Of a DNA stretch of 64,000 bases, positions 44,613 to 57,979 are shown piece after piece (the first letter of the stretch is position 1; every line of letters starts with the position of its first letter). The notes below the pieces were generated by a model. That model worked only from the letters and a program-made list of their open reading frames with translations. It did no database searches and had not been told where the DNA came from. This stretch comes from Acridotheres tristis. Lineage: Eukaryota > Chordata > Aves > Passeriformes > Sturnidae. Where the stretch lies: assembly GCA_037013685.1 (NCBI GenBank), contig CM072892.1:2542001-2606000 (forward strand), in the 5' to 3' direction. Both the position numbers and the translations under genes were made by a program.

Positions 44613-47600
44613 ATGGAGCTCGCCAAGCCGGCCTTCCCCGCGCTGCCGCAGGCCAAAGAGGACTCTGAGGTGAGCGGGAGCTCCGGTCCCGGCCCCCCGC
44701 ACACGCCCGGCCCGCGGCCCCGCCGGGGCTTCCCCTCACAGCCCTGCCCGCCCTGGGGTGCTTCCCGCGGGATTCCCGCTGGGATCCATCGCAGGCCGCG
44801 GGTCTGTGTCCCGCCTTGTGCTGGTGACACCCCCTGCGACCACCGACCGCCTCTTGGCTGCCGGGAGCTTCCTCTGTCTCCCTCGCAGACCTCCGGCCCT
44901 TCGGCATCTCCTCTCCCCGCTGCCTCCGGCCTGGAAGTCTCCCACTATCCCAGGCTGCTCCAAGCCCTTCCAACACGGCCTTGAGCCCTTCCAGGCATGG
45001 GGCAGCCACAGCTTCTCTAGGCAGTCTCGCCACCCTCACATTCAGTGAACGGAGCCCCCTCGCTTCATCTCCTTTGCCTTCTGCCCACCCATAGCGGCCC
45101 CCGCTCTTTTTCATGCCCTCTTTGCTGCGCTCCGTGTGTCACAGCCTGTGTGATACCCGCTCTTTTCGTGTCCCTGTGCCTTTGTGCGGCCCCAGCCGTG
45201 TCCCCGTGCTCCCCCCGGCCGGCAGTACCTGCGTGTCCCTCCCGATCTCCCTCTGCCTTCCCCCTCTCCGCTGCTCCAGGAGCCCTCCCGGCTCTCGGTG
45301 AGTCCATCGGGGAGGTATTTCCACGGTGTTCCAGAGCCAGGACTTCTGTGCGGACGAGGACAGGTGGCAAAGTGTGCTCGGGCTGGGCTGTGCGGTGGCA
45401 CAGGAGCCGGGCCAGCGCGGTGTCTGATTTCTGAACTTGGCTGAACTCCCCGGCGCTGACCCTGGGCGCTGCTGATTTGTTTTTGTGTGTCACAAACATG
45501 CCCGAGTGTTCTCCCCCCTTTTGGTGGCCTCAAATATTTAATGTGAAATGTCACAGCCTGCGTGAGGGAAGCTGAGAGTGTCTGAGCTCTTTAGACGTCT
45601 GTAGATTGTCATTTATTTCTGTTTGAGCAGCGTTGCTCAATGCTGTTATGGTGGTAAATTACCTGAAATATGGGAGTGACTCTTTTTGTTCTGTTTTTGT
45701 TGTCAAGATTTAATGCTCCCATCACTTCAGAGCTCTGGAGGTGTTATAAGTCATTTAGTTGTTCTCACAAAGTTGTAATCACTTTGTATCTCAACACAAA
45801 TCGTCTAGCACCCTGTCAGGTTTATAATTTGTTTGTTTGAAAATACCTTTTCTTTTTGGAGAAACCAATGGTGTTATCCACAGTTTTGTCTGAGGATGAT
45901 TAACTAATTTAGCCTGGGTGGCTTTTCATCTAAAATGGCTAAAGAGGAATGTGGGATTAAAATAAAAATGAAACCAGAGCTCAGTGCCAGTCTAACAACT
46001 CCTAACTGATGAAAACTGAGATTGTAATACAGTGTCTTTCAGAGTAGCTTTTATTTTTGCCTTTTTTTGTGGGCTATCTGTAAATAATCCGATGTGTAGT
46101 GTATTAGAACTTCACATGGTGTGGATTTGCAAGAACTGATTCCACAAACAGTAATAATTTCTTTTCGATATGCTACATTTGTGTCCGACTTGATCTAAAT
46201 ACAACATCATGTAAACCAATTCCAAGCTCTGAATACAAAATAAAAAATAGTTGGGAACATGTAGGGGAAGCAGGAAAGTGAAAGCCAGTGGTGAACATGA
46301 AAATTCTTGTAGAGGTAACTTGTTAAAAGCAAAGTGTAAGAGACTTAAGCCCAGTTCTTCAGACAATGCTTTGGAAAAGCAAACTGAAGAAACTAAAATC
46401 ATTCTGCCCACAAAATGTAGATTTTCCAGGAAAGCAGAAGGTCCTCTCTTGTGCATTGCAGAGAGAGGAGGCTCTTTAATGAGGAGTAATCCCTAATATT
46501 TCAGGAAGTTGCTGGTGGATGGTTTAATGCTGGCTTGGCAGATTTGTTTTCAAGATACTGGGAAGGGGAGGAGGGAGAACTTGGGGAATCCCTGGCTCAC
46601 TTCCTGCTGCTCAAAAGTGCAGTTTTGTCACTTCTTCAACTCAATCCGAGTGCCACCCCCAGCTCACACTCCTAACCATGTCATACCTTTAATAATAATA
46701 ATAATAATAATAATAGCAATAATTAAAAATAAAGCCAAATCACTGCTTGGCTGCACAGCATCCCATTCCTTCCTGGCACGTGGAGAAGAGAGAGCAGCCT
46801 GGATTGACTGGGCCAGGCTGCAGGGATGTGCTCTGGATAAATAGGTCACTTTTCCAGCCTGGATGTTGTTTGTGCTGTCCCTAATCCATAGTGTGGTGTT
46901 TGAGATTGGTGGATTTTTAAACCTCTTGGCTGTTGGTACTTTTGGGAGCTCGGGAAATGCTGGAAAACGTGGAACTCGTCATTCTGGCAAAGCTTTTCTG
47001 GTTCTACTGGGAATTTCTGTGAACTGTGTGTTCTCTTACAGTCTGGTGATGGTGAATATCTCAGTTTTATGAGTAATAGTGATGTGGAACCATTTCTGAG
47101 CTTATATTTAAATATTTTTTTTTTCCTTAAATCAGCACATTTTCCAAGGTCAGGTCTCAAACTTCCTTAAATTTGAGAAGTTCTGTGTTACATGCTTATA
47201 CTGGGAGGAAAAATATGGCTAAAAACGCATTAAAAAGGGTCACGTTAATAACAATTAGTACATGTTGACTTATTAATTCTGAGACATCTTAGTACTTCTG
47301 GAAAGAAGGTCAGTAAGAACTGGAATAATTGAAGGAATTTAATAGAAATTATTTTCCCATTAAATTTTAAACAAATGAGAAAAAATAACTACGATATATA
47401 TATATATATGAGAACACAACAACAATTACCAGTTTATTTCTTTGTTAAAACATATTTGCTTACAGTCAGGCTGAGCAAACCAAGTATTCATGATGTACTT
47501 AGAATTTTTTTTAGGACTCTCCATGGGTTTTGTAATTAAATTAGCAGCCTATTGACTAAGCAGACATATTTGCCTTTTTATTATGCATAAAAGCAGAGTT

Positions 47601-50600
47601 CTTTTTAGCACATGGGGTTTTTCTAAAGAAGAAATTTACATTTTTGACAGCTATATTTAGTCCGAAATGCTAATTTATTTCTGACTGCTTTTTTTAACTA
47701 TGAAGTGAGGCAGCCCATCTAAAGGTGGAACAAATCTATTAAACTTTTTTTTTTTACTCTGACTTTTGATAGGCAACACAAATAAACCCCTTTAAAAACA
47801 CAGCTTTTTCCCCCTCCTCTGCAGACTCTTTAAAATAAGTAGGAAGCCTGTATCATTAGAATTATTTTACCTGCCCACGTAATAGAGCCCAAAAAAATGG
47901 AGAACAAATGCTGTGTTGTGCTGGGAAATGTAAATCAGGTGACAGATTTTGATCACAACTCTGTGGGATACTATCAGACTGCTTTGCATAAATCCCAGCA
48001 GTGCTCTGAGGCAGCTGAAGTTGAGCAGTCTCTCAGTCCTGATTCATTTGTGCCTGCTGAATTCCACACAGGCACAGTGGAGCAGTTTGTAGAATTTGGG
48101 AATTTTAAGGCGTGTTTGGGGTTTTTTTAGCTGAATGAGGTTTGTATAGCTCAACTCATGAATTAAAAAAAGGAGGGGCATGAAAAAGGCCATTCCTGCA
48201 CCATTAGAAACAATTGTGATAATCTGTGTGAGTGACACTTGGCTTTGTGCTGCTGTAAGCTGAAGGATTCTGCCTCATTTTTACTTTATTTCCCATTTTA
48301 TTGAGAAAAAAAAATTATATGATGCAAGTTTTCCCCAGTGCTGCTGATGGTATTTAATGAGGTGTCTTTAGGACCAGTGTTAGAGAATGGGACAAATAGG
48401 AATTGTTTTGTTTCTACTTTCCATTTCTATTAGTTTTACCTTTTATCCTTTTCTGTACGTTGTGTTTCTCTCTGCTAAAATAACTTTTCTTTCTTTTTTT
48501 GTCCTTCCTTCCTTCCTCTGTGTGCTCTGTCATTCCCACCTGCTATTATTCCTCTTCTCCACCTTCCTGCTTTTGTATTCCTTTGTATTTTCAATAGCAA
48601 AAATGTCTCTGGTGGGGCCTTCCCATTGTCTGAGTGCTCTTGACAAACACAGAATTCCCTGTAAAATTGCTTCCATGCCTGCATCGTTTGCTGAGGGTGG
48701 TGGCCATGGGATGGAACAAAAGTGGCAATGTCACCTCACCTTTTCTCCTGTCCCTTTCTCCAGCCCTCAGCCACTTTTGGGATAGCAGCACCGTCCAAAC
48801 ATTCTTTGAGCTCTGCTCATGGTAGTGCCACGCTCACACCTTCAAGGAATTAAATTATTTCGTTTAATTTTGTGTATTTTATAGTTGTGCACCAGGATTT
48901 CTACCTGGGGAAAAAAAATATATATATATATATTTGGGCCTGCGCTGGTAGTGTCGTTGCACTAAATGATTGTTGTAGATCCCTTCCAGCAGAAATAATT
49001 CTATTTGTATAATAACCCCCATATTTTTAATCTAACTGTCCAAGATCACAAAGCATGACTGAAACTGAAGACACAACCTTTCACTTCATTCCTGTTTGTA
49101 GCTAATTTGAGGCTCTTAACTACCACATTTCACGGTGATAGACGTGACAGGTTTCGGTGATACTCAAATGTTTTCCTTGAATATTCTTTCAGTGCCTCAC
49201 TTAGTTTGTCTGCTTTCTTATTAAAATATGGTGAGTGTGCTCTGCTATTGCTTTACTATTACAAGATTTCTTCTGCGGCTGTTCCGTTTCACAAATACCA
49301 ATTTCAATTTTTGTGCAAGCCTTCGATGATACCATCCCTCTCCTCCACTTTGTTGGGCTATGTAAAATAACGTGTAAAATGCTTTCAAACCCAAGGTGTG
49401 ATCTCATTTCGTCGTGTGAGTGACACTTGAGGCAGCCTGGGAATGGAAACCTTTGTGTGGATTGTCGTGGGATCAGGACTCAGCCCCGATCCGAGCTGCA
49501 GCCTGGCCGGGGGGATGGATGATGGTGCTGCTGATGTAACGCTGCCCTCGGAGCGCTCTGATACAGCGCGGGCAGGCTGGAATTTGAATTTCCTGTGCAG
49601 CGGTTACAGGCAGAGCCAGGAGCTCACTTGGCCAGAGCAGATGCAGGAGCTGGAGCCGTCAGAGCTGCCTCTGCTGTAACAGTTTCTGCTGCTCCAGCTT
49701 CTCCCACCCTGTAGCAGGTTTGGAGTGTTACAGGCAAACAGCTTGAGGCAAGAGGATGCTGACAGCCCTGGATTTTTGAGGTGTACAATCCATCACGCAG
49801 GAGCCCTGCTGGGATGAGTTGTGATGGGAAGAGAAGTGTGTTTGGAGAGGGAAGTGATGCTATAAATCAACAACAAAAAAACTGTCTGGGAGTTGGGAAA
49901 GGGTTGGACACCTGGAATGCTCAGGGAGCTTTTTTACTGGGAGCTTTTACTGGGAGCTGTGTGCAGCTTTCCCAGAGGATTGGAGTGATGGTCTGGGAGG
50001 CAGGAGGAGTCATTGCAGGGGATGGGTGATGCTGGGCAGCTGAAAAGCAGCAGTGAAAATCTAGAAGAGACTTCCTGCTGTCATCTCCTCTAACTACTGA
50101 TTTGATTTATTTTCCTGGTGGTTTTTGCAGCATCTCTCAGAGCTTCTCCCTTCACCTGGGCCAACCAGTGGTTTGCAGGCTCTACTAATTACAAGGCAGC
50201 AGGAATTGAACCATCCTAACTGGGCTTGCTTTTCAGCCAGAGCTGAGCTTAGACAAAGACTGGGGCTGTACCTTTTGTGTGTGAAAATCAGATGGGTGTG
50301 CAGACTTCAGCTGTCAGTGAGGGACCAGTTAAGCTGTGTCACGTGGATCCATTTCCCTGCATTCCTTCTGGAGAGGCATATGCAGCTTGGCTGTTGTGTT
50401 TAAAAACCACACTCTTTGCTTTGGTACACTCTCAATGTCAGGGCTGGTAAACTAATTTTAAAAATCATAATATAAATTTTTTTAGATTAAGTCCTGGCCA
50501 GGGTCACTCTTACACAAAAAACTCCGCATCACTTTTTATCATTAAACTGTTCTAAGAACGGGTGTAGCTGTGACAAAATATGGACAAAATAACCGAAGCT

Positions 50601-53600
50601 GTTGGCAGAGCTGCTCGTGGTGTAGTTTGGATATTGGATACCAAGAAGTTCTTTGTAGTGTGGACAAGTCTCACCTATTAATTCATAACTTGAATTTATT
50701 TCAGCTGGAGATTGGATGGGGAAGGGAGAGCTTTGGAATGTGCTTTATTCCCCTTCTCCTGCATGTTTGAGATCTGTCACAGGGAAGTGGCTCATCTTTA
50801 AAACTTTGGAGTTCTGGGATTTTTTTTTTTTTTCTTGCACTCCATCTCTTTGGTGTCTTGCAAATATTGATGATTGAGTCTTCCAGTGAGTTGTCACTTG
50901 TTCTGGAGAGCCTCCCAAATCCCTGGCAGCAAGGAATGCTGTTCTTCCCTCCACCTCTGGCATCACCTTTTGTTTTCTTAGCAAAATTCTTGCGTTTGAT
51001 CTGATCAAAAGAGACGCTTTCAGTTGTTATTTGTCTGCTGGGTGCTCCAGACAGAATTCCTTAAAATGGAACCTGTGCTTGGCTTCAGTCTCCATTAATA
51101 GATTGGGTTTTTTACATAACTTTGCATAACATTTGAATAATCTGGCATTGTTGGTTTTGAAAGCCTTGAAGGGCTGTCAACAGTCCCCAAAATCACTCTT
51201 TCAGTAGTTGATGTCCTTGTCTCAGATTAAATGTTTTCCTTAAACACTGTCTTTCAGAGAGTTATTTTGCAGACTCAATCCCATTGGAAACTGTATCTTT
51301 TTTTGCTTCTTGGAGGGCACTGAAGACCAATGTCTGGGGCCCGTAGTGAAATTTTTTTTCTCGTTCAGAACATCTGTGCTGTCTTTTGGGATTTGGTTCC
51401 CTTTGGACTTGCATTGCTCAATTCTTACTTATTTATTTTGCACAGTTTACAGCTGCTTGGGCTAAAAAATTCCTGCCTCTAATGCGTTTGAAAGGAATAT
51501 TTGCAATGTGTTAAGCTAAAATAGTGATGAATTTGTTTTCATTGTGCTCCAGATGAAGATTTCTAAATTCTACAAACAGAGTAATAAAGCCACTGAAGTG
51601 CTTGGATATTCCTGGAGTGCAGCTTAAGCTTTTCAGAGCTTATTGCTCTTAGGCTTGGTTTTAAACTTGGACAAACCTGGGCTTTTCTGGCCTTTTGAGG
51701 AGTGAATGATGTTTTTGTGTACAGAGCAAGCCAGCACAGGGTTGTGCTGAACCCTCTCAGGTCACCCTTCAAAGGATTCAGTTCTGGAAATATCATCCTT
51801 TTGTCACAGCATTTCTCCTTTCTACTTCCAGCAGTTTATTATTGCAGCTGGAACATGCAGAAGTCATTTAGCTGCTTGTGTGTCTTCAGCAAAGTCCATT
51901 TCAGTGCATTTTATTTCCCTGTTTGTGCTGCCACTTCAGGTTCTATCCAAGGGAGTGGCTTAATGTTTGTTTGCTTTCTTTTCCAGAATAACTTTACTGA
52001 TGCTAAAATCCTTCTTAATTCCACTACTAAGAGCTGGGAAATCCTCCCTGTGCGCTGTGGGGGTGTCTGAGGGAAGCACAGGATTTTTATTGTATTGGTA
52101 AAAAGAGGTTTAATGTGAAATTAATGCCACTGGGATAAATGTAGGTGCTCAGGTGAACAGTGCTGCAATTTAAAGGCTCCTTCCTGCTGTAATCCAGACC
52201 TCCCATCCCAACTGGAATATTTGAAGTTTAACTTCCTCATACTATTGAGGACATCAGGACATAGGGCAAGTTTTTTCTTAGCTGCTGGTGTATGTGTGTG
52301 AATCAACAGAGTTATGTAAATAAATGTATGCAGTCTATTGGATATATTTGTCTATTCCCTTTTTTTATTTATTTTTTTTTTACCTCCAGATGGTAACTGG
52401 GATCTCAGCTCCAACTCCTTCATGTGTGAGGGTCAAGGAATGAGTAAGAGCCTGTTAATAGAGGCCAGTGGGAGTTGTAGGGAAGGAGAGACAGGAATAG
52501 GCTGGGCCTGAGCTGTTGAGCTGTGCCAGAGCTGCAGAATGGAGCAGAGAGGATGGAAATGTTGATCCTGGCGTTTGCTCTGCTCAGCTGGGAATGGGAA
52601 CTGAGCCCTCCCAATCCTGGGGGTCTGGGCTGGAAATCCTACAGGATCATGGACAGTGTTTTATTTACTGTGGGATGGGGAATAATGCAGACTCACCAAT
52701 GGCTTGATGTGGTCATGGAGAGCACAAATTTCTGGAATTGTTCAAGCTAATGTGAATATTCAGTCAGAGTGGATTAGGTGAGGCAGTGTGGATTTTAAGG
52801 GAGTGACCTGCTCCACGTGTTATTTCAGTGGCTGCAGGAATGCATCAGCCAGTACAGAATGTTTTAAAGCTTTTTTTCCTTTCTCTTTTTCCCCTCCTCA
52901 CTTCAGAAGGAAGTTTCTCAGCAGAAATTTGAGGTGTGGATGTACAGCTGATAAGGAGCTTTTCCAGCCTTAAGAATACTTTGGAGAATACTTGAGGTTT
53001 CCTTACATTAACTTTCCAAATAATATTCCTTGCACTTGGGTGGTGCTGGCATCCATGTGCAAAGGTAGCAGGGAGCTTGTGCAGAATTTGTGATTATTTT
53101 CTATAAAATGTATGTACACATCTCTGCCTGAATGTTTTTCACTGTTTGTATACATAATTGGTTTTATTTTTATTTTTTTTTTTTTTAAGGATTGGACCTA
53201 TCCCATGAGGAGAGAGATGCAGGTAGGACACTTTTATTCACTGTTTGAGGCAAAACCCTTGGAGCATTTAATGAATAGAAAAAAAGAGCTGGTATCAAAA
53301 TCAGTCTTTACCTGTAAAGTGACATGCAGCACCATGGGAGACAGAATTAATTAGTTAATTAAGGTGAGGATTTGCCAGCTTGGAATACAGGTGAGTTTGC
53401 ATCTCTGTTGTGCAGATACTAAAACAAAAATCCTCCAAATATTACAATTTTTGTCTTTCTGAATGTTTTTAGATTATTACTAAAAATGTATCAGAGCTTT
53501 GCTTTCCACCTTAAACTTGGAAGTGCTCTCACTGGTGGGGAGATAAATGGTTCAAAACTGATATATTCCCTCTGTTAGGCCAAAGCTTGAAGAATTTCCA

Positions 53601-56600
53601 TGTGTGTATCTCTTTTCATGAGAGCAATTTGGAATTAATTATAAACCAAATTAAGAATTCCCTTCACTTGATCTGGAATCAACCTGGAACCTAGACCAAA
53701 TCAAGGACTTTGTTCCTGGTCCAAAACAAGATCTCCAGCACCAAGATCATGTTTCTTTTATCCTGCCAAACCAATTTTTTTTTTTTTTTCCTTGTCCTGC
53801 TATAAATGACACTGATTACACATTTCAGGAATATGTAAATTATTTGTGTCCATGGCCATGTTCTGAGGTGAGTGAAATGTGTTATGTCAAATCATTTAGA
53901 GTTGGTATTAAATGTCTGTTCTTCTCCTGCCTCTTAGGAAATCTTACCTGGGTTATTTTTAGGCCCATATTCTTCAGCTATGAAAAGCAAGGTATGATTT
54001 TTCAGAATATTTTCTCCCAGGGAAGCTTTGCTGTGGTGATTTGATTTGTTACTGTGGAGATCTGCTCGAGTGTATCTATAGAGGTGTAAATTTGGTTGCA
54101 ATTCTCAACTGGAACATGAAAAATGCCAGAGTTGAAGGACTATGTGGTGCATTTGTGGGATGGTCTGAGCTAGTTGTATTAAAATTGAGTCTTAAATATA
54201 ATTTTTCTTAGAGAATTTAAACCATTTGAGACACTTTAGCAATTCCTATTTCCTTTGCTCAAGTGTTGCAAGACCAATCAGAACTGGGAACTCACACATA
54301 GACATTAAAACAAGGAAAATTAAACCTACAATAAAGTCAAGCACTGCTCAGGCACAGCTTGGCTCTGCAAATTTGCCTCATGGTTTAAATGATCTTATTT
54401 TCATCATCTGATTCCAGCAAGAATCCAGTGCTGGCTGCAAATTCTTCCCTCGTGTAGGGACTTGAAATTTCAGGCAAAGTGAAAAATGAGGAGAGACAAA
54501 CAAGTTCATGGAGTTCATTCCTTTTTTTGTCATTTTTTTTTCCTTTTGGAAAAACAACATTTGCACACTCTGAACTCTAAAAAAACCAGCTCAGATTTTC
54601 CTTGATATGGCCTTATTTTGTATCTAAGGGGAGAGCATTTCTTTTTATTGTCTAATAGATGAATCTGTAATTTAAATTTTTTTTTTATTTTTCTTTCTCC
54701 ACAGCTACCTATTCTCCAGAAACATGGAATAACCCATGTAATATGCATACGGCAAAACATTGAAGCAAATTTTATTAAACCAAACTTCCAGCAGTTATTT
54801 AGGTGAGGAATAATCAAGATTCCTTTGTGTGTATGTGTGTATTCTTTCCAAATATTTTCACTTTGTCAGAATTATTTGAAAAATGTGCTGAGGTGCAGAA
54901 CGACTTGAAATCCAAACCATGGATTTTATTCATCCTGGACGAGTCTGCAAATTAGAATTATCCATGGTTTGTCACTTTTTTTTTTTAGTTTTAAGTGATT
55001 TCTGAGAGGGGAAATCTGTCAGGGGGTGTTGGAGGAGATTCCCCACAAAATTCTTCATGGAATTTCTGGAGTTGAGAGCAGGAATTAAAGGCAGGGAGTT
55101 GTTCTGGGTTCCAGGAGCAGCAATTCCTGGGAGGAGTTGTGGTGTTGTGTACTCAGAGTCAATTTTCATTGCAGGTATTTAGTCTTGGATATTGCAGATA
55201 ATCCAGTGGAGAATATAATCCGATTTTTCCCTATGGTGAGTAGATGGATTGGGAATTGCCCAGGAATTTTCTGAACTAACAAATGCCAGTGTCACATTTG
55301 AAATATTCAGCCTGAGGCACCTGGAGGTGCTGCCAGCTCTTGACTTTATTATTGACATTTTAATAAGTGTAATTAACTCCTTTTTACAAGTATGGAAACA
55401 GATGGAGTTGTAAGAGCTGCTTCCTGTTATGGTATTAAAAAAAAAAGGAATAAAAATTAAAAAAGACTGGCCTCAAAACAGAGATTTGGTCATGGGGGAG
55501 TTCTGGGGACCTTGACCTGGGGGAAACTTCTGTTTGAGCCCAATAATATTTACATTTCTTGTATCAAATTCAAAATACTTACTAGGTTTTACAGTGTCTT
55601 AAAACATGTTTGCTGCAGAGGAATTAAAAAGGAACTTGTAAATTAAACAATGCCCATTATTGGAACAAACCCCTGGTTTTGAGCTGTGGGTTTCTATCTT
55701 CATTTTAGTTCAGTTTGCAACTGAACAAAAGGATTTTGTTCCTTCTTCCACCAAAAAAAACCCCAACAGTGCCTTCAGTGGTTTTGCACTGATAATTTTA
55801 GGGATAGTTTAAAGTACAAAAGAAATAAAAATGTCCACTTGAAGTGAGGTTTAAGTGTGTGTAAGGATGCATTATTGTCACTGTAAATAAAGACATAGAA
55901 ACATTATACCAAATTTAGGTGTTGCTACTACTTGCACTTGAAATAATCTGAAAGTTTTGAGTCTTGTATTTTCTTTTCAGACTAAAGAATTTATTGATGG
56001 AAGTTTACAAAGTGGAGGTAAAATTACATTAACTTTTCTTTCATTTCTTATGGTGTTGTTAAAGCTTTAAAACTAACTTAGGGGTATGTATTAGAGGCTC
56101 TTAAATATGAGCTTTTCTTAAATTTGGGGGTTTCTTATGTTTGGTTTGAATTCTAGTAGACAAATTCAGAGCAAAATATTCTTTCTTTTTGCCTCTAACT
56201 GGAAAATCAACCTCTGGGGGTTTGGGGTTTTTTTCACTTGAAACACAACTGAGTTGTGTGCATGAAGTTTTCTTGTCCCCTGTCAGATGTAGGACCTGAA
56301 ATGTGCATTGTGGCCATTCTGGCACTCAGAATCCTCACAGGAGCAGGAATCCCAGCTCCTGTAGCCCAAAGGACAGAGTGTGGTTAGAAATTCAGGGTGA
56401 TGTGCCTTGATGCTGCCTGGTTCTCCATAACAAGGAAAAAAAAAAAACCCACATTTCAAAGAATTTGATTCACTTTAATTTTGATTTTTCTCTTTCCTTC
56501 TCAGGAAAAGTTCTTGTCCATGGGAATGCAGGGATTTCTAGAAGGTAGGAAATGATCCATCCTGATACTAATATTTTTAAACAATTGAAATCTATTTTAC

Positions 56601-57979
56601 TAATTTTTATTTGTTTGGTTTTGTTTTTTTTTTCCAGTGCTGCCTTAGTTATTGCATACATAATGGAAACATTTGGGGTGAAGTACAGGTAAGAAGAGCT
56701 ATTCAGGTTTTCATTCAGGTGCTGTGAGTGAATAATGATTTTGGAGGGAACAGAAACTGCTGTGTTTTCACTCAGTGCCTTGCCTAAGACTTTGACAGGG
56801 GCTGATGATTCCATTTGACTTCATTGCAGTTGTGTTTACACCCTTTTTTTTTTATTATTATTTTTTTTTTTTTGTAAGAATCAGGCTCCTGCTGCTCAGG
56901 GGATCAGGGCAGCAGCCTCCATCCATGGATAAAACCTTGGGAGAGGCCCCAGGGGCTGTTCCTGTGGGGAGAGTTTAGAGGTTCTGTAGTTCTGAAAAAC
57001 TGATAATCTGAAGGAAGACTCAAACTGACACAGAGACTTTTCTATATTTTTCACTGAAGTGTTTTCTCTTCTTTTTAAGGGATGCATTTACTTATGTCCA
57101 AGAAAGAAGATTCTGTATTAATCCTAATGCTGGATTTGTCCATCAACTTCAGGTGACATTTTAAAATTTCTGATCATAATTGAAAAGCCATTTAATGAAT
57201 CATCTTCCTGCCAAACAGACATTTACACAAATATGCTTCAAGGAAATGTCAGGAGCTGGAGTAAAGCTTGGGAGGAAGATGAGTGGGCACCTCAGTTCCT
57301 CAGACTTGAGCTTTGGACAAAGCAAATCCAGGAATGGAGGAGAAATAAAAATCCTGCTTTGTGCAGTGATTAAGAGGCTCTGAAATGTCTTGGTTGGTCT
57401 GAAGGAGCTGCAAAGGAAATGTTGTTTATTCCTTAAAGCCATTTCTTTAGTCATCCTTGCACTTTTCTTTTCCTCTGACTTCCTGATGGTTTTTATCATT
57501 TATGTCAAAGCAGCAAAGAATTCTCCTCCTCCCAAATCTGTGCCTGACTCTGAATTAGCCCTGCTCATCCTCACAAAGCTTTATGCCCAAGTAATTCCAA
57601 TCAATATTTTTGGACCTTTCCAGGAATATGAAGCCATCTATCTAGCAAAATTAACCATCCAGATGATGTCACCTCTGCAGCTGGAGAGATCCCTCTCAGT
57701 CCCACCTGGCAGCACAGGTGAGAAGCTTCTGCTGGGGGTGGGAGATGAATTTTTATTTTTTTTTTTTTTTTTTAACCAAATCTTTAGCAACAGAATCCCA
57801 AACTCTTGGGAAAGGTTTTTGGTGTGCAAGCTGAGTTTCAATTCAGTGTGAAGTGTTTAAATGTCCTGGTTTCTCATGGCTGAAGTTGCCTCTTGCCTCC
57901 TGCAGGAAGTTTGAAGAGGATGCACGAGGAGGATGAAGATCTTGGCACCATGCAGGTGGCAGCAGCACAGAACGGGTGA
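44613..57979 (+). CDS. STYX: STYX, serine/threonine/tyrosine-interacting pseudophosphatase, complete (11 coding exons, 223 aa)
   Basis: Catalytically dead relative of dual-specificity phosphatases; in mammals it binds ERK1/2 and the F-box protein FBXW7. Coding exons: 44613-44669, 53190-53222, 53938-53991, 54705-54802, 55175-55235, 55981-56017, 56505-56544, 56638-56688, 57080-57152, 57624-57717 and 57906-57979 (stop TGA 57977-57979). Total 672 nt, all phases close, and the 223-aa length equals human. The phosphatase-like domain covers about residues 25-175. The signature loop reads HGNAGISRS (119-127): Gly120 stands where active phosphatases have Cys, so the bird protein keeps the inactive state. 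The C-terminal tail (SLKRMHEEDEDLGTMQVAAAQNG) matches the mammalian tail. Only the N-terminal 20 residues differ clearly from human (MELAKPAFPALPQAKEDSED). The ATG at 44613 has a good context (gccATGG) and gives the conserved length. Confidence 0.97.
44938..45040 (-). mobile_element. CR1 remnant inside the STYX CpG island
   Basis: Reads tcccactatcccaggctgct and ggcagccacagcttctctag. It is a short piece in GC-rich surroundings. Confidence 0.7.
46691..46715 (+). repeat. (AAT)n microsatellite
   Basis: About eight copies of the trinucleotide AAT/ATA lie in STYX intron 1. Confidence 0.9.
48960..49010 (+). mobile_element. CR1 3' tail remnant
   Basis: Reads actaaatgattgttgtagat then ccagcagaaataattctatt, similar to a diverged CR1 end. 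Confidence 0.55.

Larger units (their letters stand above)
44030..45430 (+). promoter_or_regulatory. STYX: CpG island with STYX promoter and first exon
   Basis: A long GC- and CpG-rich region surrounds the STYX start codon. Just upstream are a GGA-rich purine stretch (about 44370-44436) and (CAG)6 (44443-44460). No TATA box is obvious. A short CR1 remnant (44938-45040) sits in the downstream half, within intron 1. Confidence 0.7.
44670..53189 (+). other. STYX intron 1
   Basis: This 8.5 kb intron starts in the CpG island and then becomes AT-rich. It contains a CR1 remnant (44938-45040), an (AAT)n run (46691-46715), short (TA)n runs (47394-47410, 48915-48931), a CR1 tail (48960-49010) and T-runs. 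I found no second gene, RNA gene or conserved exon in it. Confidence 0.7.

Noticed and set aside
44248..45114. 288-codon minus-strand ORF opposite STYX exon 1
   Set aside because: It sits in a CpG island with Pro/Ser/Leu homopolymer runs. GC-rich islands keep frames open by chance. It also starts at a non-ATG or unsupported position.
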